Assembly: GCF_024713945.1 (NCBI RefSeq)
Contig: NC_134679.1
Span: 1,245,001-1,309,000, forward strand
DNA: 64,000 nt
Direction: 5' to 3'
From: Dermatophagoides farinae
Taxonomy: Eukaryota > Arthropoda > Arachnida > Sarcoptiformes > Pyroglyphidae
The translations under genes and the position numbers were made by a program. The notes under the pieces were generated by a model. It searched no databases. It had not been told where the DNA came from and worked only from the letters and a program-made list of their open reading frames with translations. Positions 51,199 to 64,000 of the stretch are shown here, piece after piece. The stretch's first letter is position 1. Each line of letters opens with the position of its first letter.

Positions 51199-52598
51199 TA
51201 AAAACGAAACAAATACAAAAAAAAAAACGAAAATAACCGACCACCCGACCAGAGACCACTATCAACATCAAAAAAAAATTGTTTGTTGTCATTTTGGTGG
51301 TGGATTATTTGGGCGAATACAATTTTTAAATGATCCGATCATTTTAGGGGTGGATTTTTTCTGTTTTGCTCTTTTGTTTTGTTCTATTATTCACTCTCAT
51401 TGCTATTCTCTCTATACACGTGCCATTATAATTTACTACTAATGCGCTGCCGATTCTAATTCTGCAGCGTTTATTTATCGCTATCATGATCTTCATAAAA
51501 TTTGTGTATTACACACACACAGAACTTACCACGGTAATAAATGAAAAAGACAGAAATTCTTGTTTTTTGGGACAAACGAACAACAAAAAAAATTTACTCG
51601 AAATACTTGAAAAATATTTATTGGCAATAAAAAAAAACAAGAAAAAAAATTTTTTTCATTAAAATCAATTCACATCATCATAATCATCATCATCATTACC
51701 ATCATCAGGTGTTTTGTTTCAAATGGCAAATAACCAAAACTCGAATCAAAAAAAAAATCATTTAAAATTGATACTGAATCTTTTTTATAGCAATCCTCAA
51801 GCTATAGCCTTTTTATTCTAAAGCTGCCTGTATTACGCATACATACACACATACACACAAACACTGTACACACCCAAAGATCAAATGACACACATGATCA
51901 TCAAAAAAAAAAAAAAAAATAGTGAAACAGGACATTAAATAAAATTATTATCATTTTCTTCCTCACAATGATAATAATAATGAGAATTGATTGTGTCTAT
52001 GTCTCTATTCACTTGTGTTAAAAGATTTACAGCCAGGCTATTTCTTAATGGCTATATATATATGGATGATCATTAAAAGATGAAAGAAAAGTAAAAAAAA
52101 AACAGCAGAACAGTGTACAAGTGCAAGATAGTGATTAAACCATGTGAGAGTTGAAGAAAATGATGATGATGATGATGATGATCTGGATATGTTAAATTGA
52201 TTTAAATTTAAATTTTATTTTTTTATTTTAAATGTCAACCATCCATCTATCCATTGATTTTTTATTTTTTTTTTTTTAGAATGAAATTGTGAAAAATACA
52301 CACTGCATACAAGACATATGGCCTGTATCTCGTATACGAACAACAAACCAACACAAATGTCGCATTATTTATTTTTTTTTTCGGTCAAAAGTCATCGATG
52401 ATGATGATGATGATGATGCTTAATGCAAATTTCAAATTCAAAAAAAAAAAAAATGAATTGCCACTGTCGATGCATGCGAAATGTAATAATGCCATTTATT
52501 TCTGGCTTTTTTCTCTCTCTCTCTCTCTCTTCTATCGAATTGATGAATCATCATCCATCACACATTCTGTCATCGTTATTCTGATCGATTGCATTCGT

Positions 52599-52604
<6 letters not shown>

Positions 52605-52629
<25 letters not shown>
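52605..52629. repeat. (CA)n microsatellite
   Basis: About 25 bp of uninterrupted CA repeat. Confidence 0.9.
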
Positions 52630-54979
52630 TCGTATCATCATCATCAATAGTAAATGGAATTTCTTGATATTTGAGCAATTTGTTTTTTATTATTATGGCT
52701 GAATATATTTGCAAAAAAAGAGGATTTGCAATTGTGAACAAAGAAAAAAGAGACAAAATTCGTGTCAAAATAACAATGATGATGATGATGATGATAACAG
52801 AATAAAGGTATTTTTCAACAACAATGATTATGATCACGTGTTGAAGATTAACTATACTGATGATCGAGAAAACGATCCATTTTCTTATTCAGTTTTTTTT
52901 TTTGGTTCAACAAACAACAATGACGGATGTGGAATGGAAAAAATGTCAATTGAATCGATCCATCACCAGTAGACAAAGAAAAAAAATTCGTACAGTTAAT
53001 TACAATCATCATTCGTAGCTCGAACAGCAAAACCACCACCTCCTCCACCACCACCACCACCTGGTTAATTTGTTGAAAAAAAAGAAATTTTTATGGCCGT
53101 TATAACTGTGTGATGAAATGCTACATTTTGAATACAGAGTAAAGTAATAAAAGAAAAAAAACGGAATTCATTCAAACAACAAAATACGGAAATATTCTCT
53201 GTTCCGGTTTGTTGACCAACAAAAAAAAATACAAACGGAAAAGGAAAATCATTTATCAGTGTATGACATAGAGTTGAGCCATATATAGATTAGACAGGAC
53301 AGTAAAAAAAAAAATCTAGCCACATTTGTTGTCGTTGTCGTCGATAATGAATAGTGATGATGATATTCAAGCGTAAACTCGTTAAATGAAATATAAAAAA
53401 AATTTTGAACAAACGTACGTGTGTGTGTGGTACACGAAATAAAATGGAAAAAAAAGCTGTAAAAATGAAATGAATAAACCGAGAACGAGAACCAAAATTT
53501 TTTTTATTCCACTTTTTTTTCTGGTTAAAAAGCTAAAAGCGTATACACGTCGGACCTTTGGTGATGGATGATGAGTGCTTTGAACTTTTTTTTTCTTATT
53601 GTTCGATGCGATGTTGAGATGATGTAAATAATAATAACCGATTCTATGACTCATACATATGAATGGATGGATGGATACAATTTGTTCGAAATGGTGATCC
53701 ATTTTTTTTGGCAAAACAAAAAAAAACATCTGAAATCAACAGAAAAGAAAAAAAAACATCAGTTTTCAAATCAATAATTGAATTCAATAAGATCAAAAAA
53801 AAAAAACAAATCGATTCGATTTCGAGTTTGAAACAATCAATTCAATGTTTTTCTTACTTGTTTAATGTTTCGTTCACGATTATCATCTAAAAAAACAACA
53901 AAATTATTATTTGGGAGGAGAACAGTATATATGAACGATACTACTACCGCATTATACATGATGATGATGAAATTTTATAAACAAAAAATTTTTTTTTTCT
54001 TATATCACAAAGACAATGATGATGATGATGATGATGATGAACGAAAAAAAAAAATGATTTCAAATTCGGACAACAACCGAAAAATAAAATAAAAAACACG
54101 AATAACAATAGCACAGAAAAAAATGAAATGCATCAAAACATCTGGTCAACAACAACAACAACAACAATTCGAACAAACCATTAGTCCAACAATTGGACAC
54201 ACACAGAATGTACAAAAATCATCAACACACACACACACACACAAACACGATGGACAATATAATGGTATTGTGTAATGATAATAATAATAATAATCGTTCG
54301 ACACACACCTGATGATGATGATGATGATCTGACCACTCTTTTTTTTTCTCAAACGATAAAAAAATTGAGTTATTAAATTTTTTTTTTTTTGATATACAAA
54401 CGAACGAAGGAAATGTAATCATTATCACCGAAATCGAACGTTTTATATGAATTCGGATTGTTGAACATTTTTTTTTCTTCGGGTATATGATCGATCATCA
54501 TCGTCGTCGTCGTTGTTGAGAACAGCAAACAAAATCCATCAAATTCGAATGATTACCATCATCTTGTCGGATGATCATCATCATCATCATTTATAACTTC
54601 AGACGGTCATCAAAAAGAATGATGATTGACCCTTCAATTTGACCTTTGACATGAAAATTATCTGGTATAATCTTGTTTCTATAACAACAACAGCAGCAGC
54701 AACAATGACAATAAGAATGAGAAATTTTCTCAGAATTTTTTTTTCTTTTCAAACAAAAAAAAAATCATCAACAACCACATTATAATGTCGAAGATTCGAA
54801 TGAATGAATTTTGTTTCGAACATAAACAAACAACCGTTCACAAAGAACGTAAAACATTTATAAGAAATCAAATGGAAATGGAATCCAACTTATTTACATT
54901 TAAGCTTGGATGATGATTATTCATTATATCATCATCATTATAACGATGTTGATTAAGATCGAAAACTACATTTGGACAT

Positions 54980-55002
54980 GTGTGTGTGTGTGTGTGTGTG
55001 TG
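54980..55002. repeat. (GT)n microsatellite
   Basis: About 23 bp of uninterrupted GT repeat. Confidence 0.9.
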
Positions 55003-55454
55003 TAATTTAACAAATTACATACCACGCACACCCTAAATACTAAAAAAAAAACATTTTATTCAAAAAAAAGCAGATGTTTAACCTTGTTGTTTTTTTTATC
55101 TCCAAACATTTTTTTCTTTCTTAATTATACACAAAATCATCATCATTTTTTGTTTATTATAACCAAAAGGATAAATGGCGCCCAAAAAACATACGTATTC
55201 TGTGGATGGATGGATGAATGAATCCAAACGGCAGGGTGCAACACTTGTCAACATTCGAAAAATCTACATGAAGATAATAATTATTCACATTTTTATGTTT
55301 TTTATTTTTTTGCAGTTGAATGATTTTCGATTGAAAAAATGAACCAGCGGCCATTATTGTCACATTATAATCTCAGTTGTCGCTTTCTTATTCATCATTG
55401 CTACTTTTTTTTTCTTCTTCTTTGCATACACTGGATTCTTCTTCAAACACTTCA

Positions 55455-55595
55455 ATGGGTTCATCATCATCATCATCATCAACACCGTCGTCGTCGTTGG
55501 ACGATAATGATGATGGCCATGTACGAAAAAGCTCCCTCAATTCAAAAAAAAAAAATTTCTTCTTTGATGATCATGATCATTATCTATATTCTGTT
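55455..55595 (+). other. Candidate plus-strand first coding exon
   Basis: ATG in fair context (TTCAATGGG) opens 47 codons reading a Ser-run, then TPSSSLDDNDDGHVRKSS, a Lys-rich patch and DDHDHYLYSV. They end exactly at a GTATGT donor in phase 0. Composition looks like a disordered intracellular N-terminus, similar in style to the other proteins in this window. No downstream partner exon was identified with certainty; the KRK/RKRLK piece at 61161-61231 is a possible end. Low confidence. Confidence 0.27.
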
Positions 55596-58500
55596 GTATG
55601 TCTATATTTCATCATTCGTTTTGTTCAATTTTCGTTTCAAGTTCTTTCTTTCTCTCACTATCTATTGTGTTATACGACGAATGAATACGGTGAATGTCAT
55701 TGTCGCGCATTGAAAAAAAAACAAAGTTCGATGGTCGATTGTGTAGTTGTGGCGGTGGTGGCAGTGGTGGTGATCGGTCAAGGTTTCATTCAAAATTTCA
55801 AAGAAAAAAAAACGAAGCCATTCTTTTATTCACCCAACAACTGAATTTGGTGATTTAAAGTGTTTTTCATTATTATCAAATTTATCAAAAAAAAAAATGT
55901 AAAAAATTCGTTGTTTTGCATTTCGTGGTCATTTTTTTTCCAATGATGATGATACACGCGTGATCATCATCATCAACAACAACAACAACAACAACAACGA
56001 TCATTACCCAAAACAACCTAACCAACCTAACCAACCAACCAACTAGAAAAAAACACATCATAATCATTCACATTTTGTTATTGTCGTTGTTATTATTATT
56101 ATTATTCACATCGACATCATTATCCATCATCCAGTTGATTATTATGATGATGGTGTTTTTTCTTTCTTTTGGTGGATGGATGAGGACTTTTTTCCTCTCT
56201 GGTTGACTAGATGATGATGGGAGAAAAGTATTGGGAGGAGAATCACACCAATCACACCTAAAACCCCAAAATCCCAAACAACAACAACAACAATATCACC
56301 CCAATAGATGACCATCATGCAAGGTATATCATTAGATCATCATTGAATCATTTATTCACAGAAAAAAAAGAAAAAAAATTCCATTTCACATACCAGAAAA
56401 AAATAACTGATATAATTATTAACTGTTGTGGATCAAATATTATCCGTTTAAAAAAGCAAAAAACAGAAACAAAAAATTGATACATTTGTTCGATCATTAT
56501 AAATGGAAAAAACACGATTTATGTAAAATTATCATCATATATATTCAAAATTGAAACAACAACAAACCAGCAACTATTTCGATTTAATGATGTAATCGAG
56601 ATATACTCAACATCATCATCATCATCATCAACCAGCTGACCGGCTGAATATCATGATGATGATGATGATCAAATCATCACCTTTTTTTCTGGTAGATCTA
56701 TTCATCTAGACATGTATGATGATAATGGAAATGTAAATTACGTAATTACACTATGATAGTCCAATGATGCAGTAAATGATGGATTTCTGTAATAATAGAT
56801 ATATGCATATCATTGGATTGATTGATGATGGATTAACGGGTATTTATTTTGTTTTTTTTTTCATTTCTGATTCAATTCGATTCGATTCAATTTGATTTGA
56901 TATATACATTGATATATTGCGAATGAAAATTTGCAATTATTGGCTACAATTATAGATAAGAAACAAAAACAAAACAAAAAAAAAAAACTGGCTATATACA
57001 TTACATGGAGATTTCGTTGTTTCAATATTTTTTTCTTTTCTTATCCTGGCTGAATTGTTGCCTGTTTGCCGAACTGGCTGACTGACTGACTGATGGATGT
57101 ATAACACGCAAACATACACATAGACCGAGAAAGAGAGATTTGGATCACATCGAAAATGCACGCGAATAAAATTACACAGACACACATTTACTATATCATT
57201 ATCTTTTTGAAATAAGTTGGAAAATGAAAACTAAAAAAGAAAAAAAAAATTAAGTTTTGATGAGAAAGAAAAAAACCCTTTGGAAAACATGGAAAAAAAA
57301 TGAAATTAAAATATCTAGATTAGATTAACCACAAACAACAGCGACAACAATGATGTGTGTGATGATCATGATAATTAGTCAACGGTGAAACAAGCGTTTC
57401 TCTCTCCACCAGTTCAAAACTAAATTATAAATTAATGAAACTAATTTAAATATATGAATCACACACAAAAAAAACCACCCGCTCTATAAGCAAAGAAGCG
57501 GTATAGGTTTAAAGTTAGTGTTCAAAAACTCAAACTGAGAAAAATGAGAAACTTTCTCTAAAGAAAAAACCTAAATTTACAGGAAGATGCTAAATGGTGA
57601 TGGTTGTTGTTGTTGTTTTTTTTTTGTATTATTAACTCTTTGAATGCTACATATGGTCGAATATGATATATAGACAACAGTGTGAGGTCATTCGAAAACA
57701 GGTTTCATGATCAGTATTCACATTCTTGGCTGGGTGGTTTATTTTATTGTTATTTTTGTTGTTGACAAAAAACACACACACACACGCGATTGTATTTTAA
57801 AGTTTTTTTTTCATTTCATATTTATTTTTGCTTTTTCTTCACTTGTTTGGTGATGAGAATTGTGTGTGTGTGTGTTTTTTTTTATTTCATTTCAATTCAT
57901 TTAATTTGCAAATGTTATTTTATTGATGGGAGAGAGAGCTAGAATGGTAATAATGTCCATTCAAGCATCAAGTCTCACACACACACAAATAGAGTTTTGC
58001 CCATTTTTCATTTGTTCATTTGCTTCTCTGTATCTATTTTTTTGTTGTTGTTGTTGTTGTTGTTGTTTCATTTTCATCAATGTTTGGTTTCATCAGTGTG
58101 TGTGTGTGTCATCAACGATTGACGATTGTCGATATGTTGATGATAACCAGAGTTGTCTAATTTTTTTTGTTTTGTTTTGTTTATTTCATCTGACAAATAA
58201 AGATGATGATGATGATGATCCAAACAAACAACCAACAAACCACCTAATGACAATAAAGACCACCACCACCACCGCCGCCGCCGCCGCTACTACCACCACC
58301 ACCAAAAAAACCACATTCACAATGTATGTATGTGTGTGTGTGTGATGTGATGTGCACCCAAAAAAAAAAAAAAAAGATTTCCTGTCTACTGCACATACAC
58401 ACGCACAAACAAACTAAAAAAGCGCGCGCGATAGTTAGTGTGTGTGAGTGAGAGAGAGCCTTTTCTGAATACAATTTGTCGAATGTGAAATTTTCTTTTT

Positions 58501-58646
58501 CTTTTTTTGAAATCATCATCAGTTGAATATTGGCATTCGATCAATGTGGACGTAATTGTTGTCGTTTGTTTGTATGTGTGTGTTTTTTCTCTATATTTTT
58601 TCTGGTTAATCAAGTGAAATCAAATTTATCATCATCACTGGTGTTT

Positions 58647-58673
58647 ATGTGTGTGTGTGTGTGTGTGTGTGTG
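58647..58673. repeat. (GT)n microsatellite
   Basis: About 27 bp of uninterrupted GT repeat. Confidence 0.9.
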
Positions 58674-61160
58674 CTGTGTTGTGACCTGTGATCCTGCTCA
58701 ATAATTCTGTGCCTGATTTGACATAATAATAATGATGATCATGATAATGGAGAGAAGAAAAAAATAGTGACCATTATCATCATTTGATTTGATTATTTTT
58801 TTTTCTTGACATTTTCATATTCATCTATCCATCCATCCATCCATTCATCCATCCATTCAAGTTGACATCAATTTTCTATTCTTACGACAAACGAAAAAAA
58901 AATCCATCAACATAAAAAGGTTCGTCCATCTCTTCTCTTTTCATTTTCTTCGTTTTTGTTTTTTGTTGTTGTTGTTGTTGTTGTTGTGTTTGTCATTTTG
59001 ACCTTTTCATGGTTTTTTTAAACAAAAAAAAAATTTTCCAATTCGAATTTCAAGTGTATGTCTGGTGGTGTCATGCCCGAAAGGTGTAAATAGTCTTCCA
59101 ATATATTATTGTGATGATAATCAAATTAAAAAAAAATGATTGATTAAAACACACATAGCCAACAGAAGGAAATTGTTGTTCAATTCAATTGTCTTTGTTT
59201 TATTTTATTTTGTTTGTTTGTTTGATTGTGATTGTGATTACTTGATCACATCGTTTGCCATCATCATTCGATTTGATTTTTTTTTTTGTTTTTGATTTTT
59301 GTTTTTGTTGTTATTGCAGATTGAACTTGATTCATTCGAATCATACACACACACACACACACACACACTGTTTTTTCTTCCACACATTTAATTATATTGT
59401 TTTTGCCTGCCTGCCTGTTTGCCTGAAAAAAATCCATTGATTTTCATTAATCATTCGTGTCATTCATTGATTGATCTATTGATCTGAAAAAAATAATTCA
59501 ATTCGTAATTTGAATGTCATCACCTATATTTCCTTTTTGTTTTTGTTTGTTATCATCATCACCATCATCGCCGTCGTCGTTATCGTTTGAAATGATTAAA
59601 AATTAAACAAGGGCAACCATAATAATCAAAAGAAATTGAAATCCAAATAATTTTGAATGTACAAAGGTCTTTTTTTTCCATCTAATGGCTAAATATGAGA
59701 ACAATCATCATCATATCATCATCATCATCATCATGTTCATTAGTCCATGGTTAGACATGAAAACCAAAAAAATTTTTTATATTTCATTTCCGGTTCATCA
59801 ATTCTAAATTCTAAATGCAAAAAAAAACACTAAAATCTTCAAACTAATCCACGCATGATTCCAAACAACAACAACAACAACAGATCTTTTTTTTTTGTTA
59901 TTGGACAGTAGTAGCATAATGGATACGTTAATTTTTCAATGTAATCATCATCATCATCGCTGCAGTAATTTTTGGGATCTTGTTTTGTAATACCGGTGCG
60001 ATATGTTTTTTTTATATATAGAGTGGAAATAGACATTTCCAGATCCTATATATACACGGTATTTTGTTGAAAGTTTTCTCTCACTATCTCTTTTTTTGTA
60101 TATAGAACCATTGGTACTAAATTCTTGTATATTATAATGTTTATGGTTTGTATACGGATTTTTTTTCCTGGTTTTTTTTCTGGTTTGTTTGTTCCATAAT
60201 CACAACAATCCAATGTACCTCTTCTATGTCTGGATATATTTTTTTTGTTGACTCTTTTTTTTAGAAATATATAGAATGTGTGTGTGTGTGTGTTCCATAT
60301 TCTTATTTGGTGATGGTAAGAATTCTTTGATTCTGTGTGTGTGTGTGTGTGTGTTGTCCATCTTTTTTTTCGTCATTTACGTCACCAATGGTGGTTTGTA
60401 GTAGTTGTAAATATAAATTTTTTTTTTGTTAGCTTTTAGATCAAAATAAGGTCGACTGTGTGTATGTGTGCTATTAGTGTTGGTGAAAAAATTTATTTTC
60501 ATCATCAATATCAAATGGTGGATATGATGAAATAAACGAATGAACAAATCAAAAATAATTTTTATTTGATTTTTGGCATTTTTGTTTCAATTTTGTATGT
60601 GTTTGTGTTTGATTCATCATTGGTCATCATCATCTACGAAATTGACAACAACAACAACAACAACAACAACGACAACAAAACCGACGCTCAACCAATTAAC
60701 CAGTGTTCAAGTGAGATTTAGTATTAGTGTTGACATTCACATATTTTTCATTTAAACTACACTGATAAAAAAAGGTAAGATTCCCGTTGTCCAAATTATC
60801 AATCTAATCGATTGGAAATTAGTATTTTCTAAATTATTCTGTGTGGTGGTGTTTTTTTCCTGGCTTTTCTGGTTTCACCAGGACAACCAAAGGAGAAAAA
60901 AATTGTCGTCATATGTCAGGATTTATTTCTGTTTTTTTTTTTGTTGTTGTTGTTGTTGCTATCGTTGACGATTTATTTCACACCCAGTTTTTTTTACCAT
61001 TACATTCAGAATTCTAATTTCATTCAAGAATCTCGAACAGAAAAGCTATTGTTGATTCGATTCGGTTTTATTATTGTGACAATTAATCATTCGATAGTGT
61101 TTGTTGGTTTATCTTCACTGACAGTGTTGTTGTTGTTGTTGTTGTCATTTTGTTCACAAG

Positions 61161-61231
61161 AATTCAAACGAAAATCATCTGATGATGATGATGATGAAAA
61201 TTTACCGTATCGAAAACGATTAAAAACATAG
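61161..61231 (+). other. Candidate plus-strand terminal coding exon
   Basis: After a pyrimidine/GTT-rich stretch and CACAAG, the third frame reads FKRKSSDDDDDENLPYRKRLKT and stops at TAG (61229-61231). Two basic clusters flank an acidic run, which looks like a nuclear-protein C-terminus. AATAAA hexamers follow (near 61336 and 61540). The start is uncertain, since the acceptor context is only fair. Confidence 0.27.
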
Positions 61232-63304
61232 CAAACATTTCAATGATTATTTAGCAACAACAAACAACAATAACAACAAAACGTCACAAACGTTTGCCGG
61301 CAATAGTAATTATTTGTATTTTGATTTTTTTTTTACAAATAAAATTTCTCAATCAAACACACTCACATACATCCCCATAATAAACATAGTAATAATTAGG
61401 TGTGGCCTAATTTTTATTCACTACATACATCGATGTATATTGAGGAATTGTTTTGGTTTATTCGAAAAAAGAAGAAACCTTGAACTTTCAGCCTTTTTTT
61501 CCCCATTGTACATCCTTACAAATATATATATGTGATGAAAAAATAAAAATAAAAATTCTGATTCTCCTTGAATGAATGAATGAATGAGAGACAATTCTTA
61601 GACATGTATATTATGGGGCAAAAAAAAGTTTTTTTTCAGTTTAATATGCGCATGCTACTTGTTATATATATGTGTGTGTGTAAAATTCATTTGTTGTTTG
61701 ATGGATTGTATAAAACATGAAAAAATGACGATGATGATGATGTAAAGAAAAGAATAACTAGTTCAAGGATGAATGAGATTTTTTTTTTAACTGGATTCTT
61801 ATGGATTCTAGCGATTTAATTGCCACTACTACCACCAGCACCACCACAAACATTGCTGCTGCTTTATTTGAAACATTTATCGCCATCATCATCATCTAGC
61901 GGTATTCCAGAAATTTTTTCCGTTTTCTGTTGTGATTTAAATCCAAATGAATTTTGACAAATATAAAGTTTTCCACAGGTTTTTATTTCTTTTTTTGCGC
62001 CCAAAAAAACAGTAAAATCTGAACAACAACAACAACAACAAAAAAATAGCGCATCAATTTTAATTGAATTTAATTCAAACATAAAAAAACATCTGCTGTT
62101 TGTCTGTGTGTGTGTGTGTGTATACGGATGTTAAAAAGCAGATTTATCATGGCCTTAATAAATGATCATTGACATTTGCAATTATATGCAACATTTTTTT
62201 TTCTGTCTTGTAATTATTTTTTCTCTGCTGTTTATCGATACTAATGATAATGATGATGATTATCGATTCGATTCGATTCGATTTGGATTTTTTTTTCTCC
62301 TCGAAATCAATCAGATGGTCTATTGAAAATCATTGTATTATAGATGATTATAATGATAATGATGATGATGTTGATGATGACCACAACCATCGATGAAAAA
62401 TCAATCAGTCAATATCAATTTTGATTATTTATTTTTTCTAGCTTGTTTATTGTGGGTCATCATCGTAATCATTTGTATTTTATAAAATCACAAAATATGT
62501 CGTTTTGTTGCTTGTTACATGTGTTTTTTTTTGCAATTATACAACATTTTTTTTATTATTCAATGAAAGAATCAGCGCTGGATTTATAAAAAAAAAAAAT
62601 CAAAATTTCAAAATCTGACATTCAATTCAAATGAAATGAAATGAAATGTGGCTAAAAATACATGAAAATTTTGTTTGACATTTGATTTGATTTGAAACAT
62701 TTTTTTTATAATGACATTTTGTTTCGTTTTAGTTTTTTTCCACTCAATTTTAATACACGTAATTTCATGTTAATACACACACACACACACAAACACAAAA
62801 CCAGTCAATCAATCAATCAATCAGGCGCACAGGCAGGCAAATAACAAATGGTGAAAGCGAGCCGCTAAATTTTGATTATTATCATCATCAATTGATTATG
62901 TGTGTGTGTGTGTGCGTGTATGGTTTAGAGTACTATTCAACTGCTCTTGTTTGTTGATATGACGGAAAACCCCTTGGTTTTTTTCAATGAAAAAAAAGAA
63001 AAATAATAATTTCCGACATTCACTCATACACGCCCTTATGAAAATTTCCATTGTTGTCGTTGTTGTTTTTGTTGTTGTTGTTGTTGTTGTGAATCCGATG
63101 TAAATTGAATAAAGAATTTTTTGTATAAAAATTAAAGTTTTTTCATCATTTCTTTCTTTGGATTGAAAGCTAAGATCCTGAAAACGATAATGATGACCAC
63201 ATGTCAAACATTTTTATTTATTTTTATTTTTTAATATTCGTTTTTCATCGATTACAGCATTTGGTTTTGATCAACAACAATCTTTGGTCGTTGTAGCCAT
63301 TGTC

Positions 63305-63423
63305 ATGGATGAGAATAATATGAGTGAGAGAGAGAGATGGAGAACAAGCGAATTGTCTATAGTGGATGAAACAACCAAAAAAAAAAAACGTCAATCATGT
63401 CCGAATAGTAACAAAAAAGTGGG
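63305..63423 (+). other. Candidate plus-strand exon near window end
   Basis: A good acceptor (CATCGATTACAG) at about 63258 is followed by an open frame with an ATG at 63305 that reads MDENNMSERERWRTSELSI and then a Lys-rich stretch. A possible donor GTATAA begins at 63424. A further coding-like piece (QVRDLLKEIH) follows an ACAG acceptor at 63968 and runs off the window. The phases do not clearly join, so this is only a hint of a gene continuing to the right. Confidence 0.22.
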
Positions 63424-63730
63424 GTATAATTTTCTTTTTTTTTCTTCAAATTCAAATTATCTTGATTTTTTTTTCTTGCTATTATCACTAATAATGATGT
63501 GTGATGTTTAAATTTTGAAAACGTAAATCAATTTTTTTTTTGGTTCATTCATGTCACAAAAAATGTAACTTCATTTATGAATTTATGAAATAAAATAAAT
63601 CTTTAAAATTGTTTAAATGTTTTGAATTCAAATTCGTTTGTTAATTATTGTTGTAAATATAATTGTTGAATTCAAAATGTTTAATGTAATTATTGATTGT
63701 GGTGGTGTTACGAGTTAATTTATTAATTAA

Positions 63731-63877
63731 CCCATCGACTACCGCCATAGACAGAAAAAAGGTCTCAAAATAGACCAACTTTTCGAATTTTCATGTGTTT
63801 TTGGCGCATATATGAGCCGCTGGTCTATTGTGGAAAATTTGAGTGGCACACATATGTGCCGCTTGGTAGTCAATGAG
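63731..63877. mobile_element. 147-bp piggyBac-type MITE flanked by TTAA
   Basis: Terminal inverted repeats CCCATCGACTACC (left) and CTCATTGACTACC (right, reverse complement) match at 11 of 13 bases and are bordered by TTAA on both sides (63727-63730 and 63878-63881). Inside are two related subterminal motifs, GCGGCACATATGTG and GCGGCTCATATATG on the minus strand, and a short GGTCT...AGACC palindrome. TTAA target duplication and CCC-type ends are features of piggyBac elements. The piece is too short to code for a transposase, so it would be a non-autonomous derivative. Confidence 0.6.
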
Positions 63878-64000
63878 TTAATAATTGAATTACTCATTTC
63901 TGGTGTATTTAACACAGTAATGTTTAATCTCAACTTCTAACTTCTAATATTCTTGTCGATAAAACAGATCAGGTAAGAGATTTGTTAAAAGAAATTCACA

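Larger units (their letters stand above)
48864..64000. other. 15-kb repeat-rich region with isolated exon-like pieces
   Basis: Mostly (CA)n, (GT)n, (CAA)n, (ATG)n and homopolymer tracts. Long frames here are repeat translations. A few pieces with good splice sites and ordinary codons are listed separately (51018-51198, 50993-51056, 55455-55595, 61161-61231, 63305-63423), along with a TTAA-flanked MITE. They suggest one or more genes with long introns, but I could not link them into a full model. Confidence 0.4.

Noticed and set aside
55990-56043. AACCTAACC-like repeats resembling arthropod telomere units
   Set aside because: Only a few imperfect AACC/CCTAA copies in a general AACC tract; not a TTAGG array.
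57480-57520. Hairpin-like GC patch considered as a possible tRNA
   Set aside because: No A and B box promoter motifs and no cloverleaf. No tRNA-like B box (GGTTCGANNCC) was noticed anywhere in the window.
63739-63933. Minus-strand 64-codon frame
   Set aside because: It lies across the TTAA-flanked MITE and has no gene context.

Overview
This is a eukaryotic window. It is AT-rich and packed with simple repeats ((CA)n, (CAA)n, (ATG/CAT)n, poly-A/T). Coding genes are broken by very short GT-AG introns (mostly 59-90 bp), and there are no bacterial features. The gene set (ABCA lipid transporter, KCNQ-type potassium channels, ZP-domain membrane protein, CCCH zinc-finger protein) and the homopolymer-rich proteins (poly-Q, -N, -H, -S) suggest an arthropod. 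A compact-genome acariform mite fits best, but this is inference from base composition, intron size and protein families.

Layout. 1-2.2 kb: one small putative membrane protein on the minus strand. 2.2-8.2 kb (-): a five-exon ABCA full transporter. 8.2-26.6 kb: about 18 kb of microsatellite-rich DNA with no convincing gene. 26.6-27 kb (+): a small basic, Pro-rich protein with an N-terminal hydrophobic segment. 28.8-34.2 kb: two divergent KCNQ-like channel genes placed tail to tail. 34.6-37.5 kb (-): a four-exon ZP-domain transmembrane protein whose signal-peptide exon lies 1.26 kb upstream. 39.8-43.0 kb (+): a large Gln-rich CCCH zinc-finger protein. 43.4-43.7 kb (-): a doubtful small Asn/Arg-repeat protein. 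44.1-48.9 kb: two unrecognised single-pass membrane proteins arranged head to head around a 296-bp intergenic region. 48.9-64 kb: mostly repeats, with a few isolated exon-like pieces and a 147-bp piggyBac-type MITE flanked by TTAA.

All multi-exon models were assembled by hand from splice sites and reading phase. In every one the spliced length is an exact multiple of three. The most interesting points are: (i) the KCNQ-like pair, which share unusual neutral residues in the S4 voltage sensor; (ii) a 42-nt in-frame microexon carrying the whole selectivity filter of one of them; (iii) the head-to-head orphan membrane-protein pair; (iv) a TIS11-like CCCH protein whose second finger has different spacing; (v) several short introns that are multiples of three with no stop codon; and (vi) the TTAA-flanked MITE.
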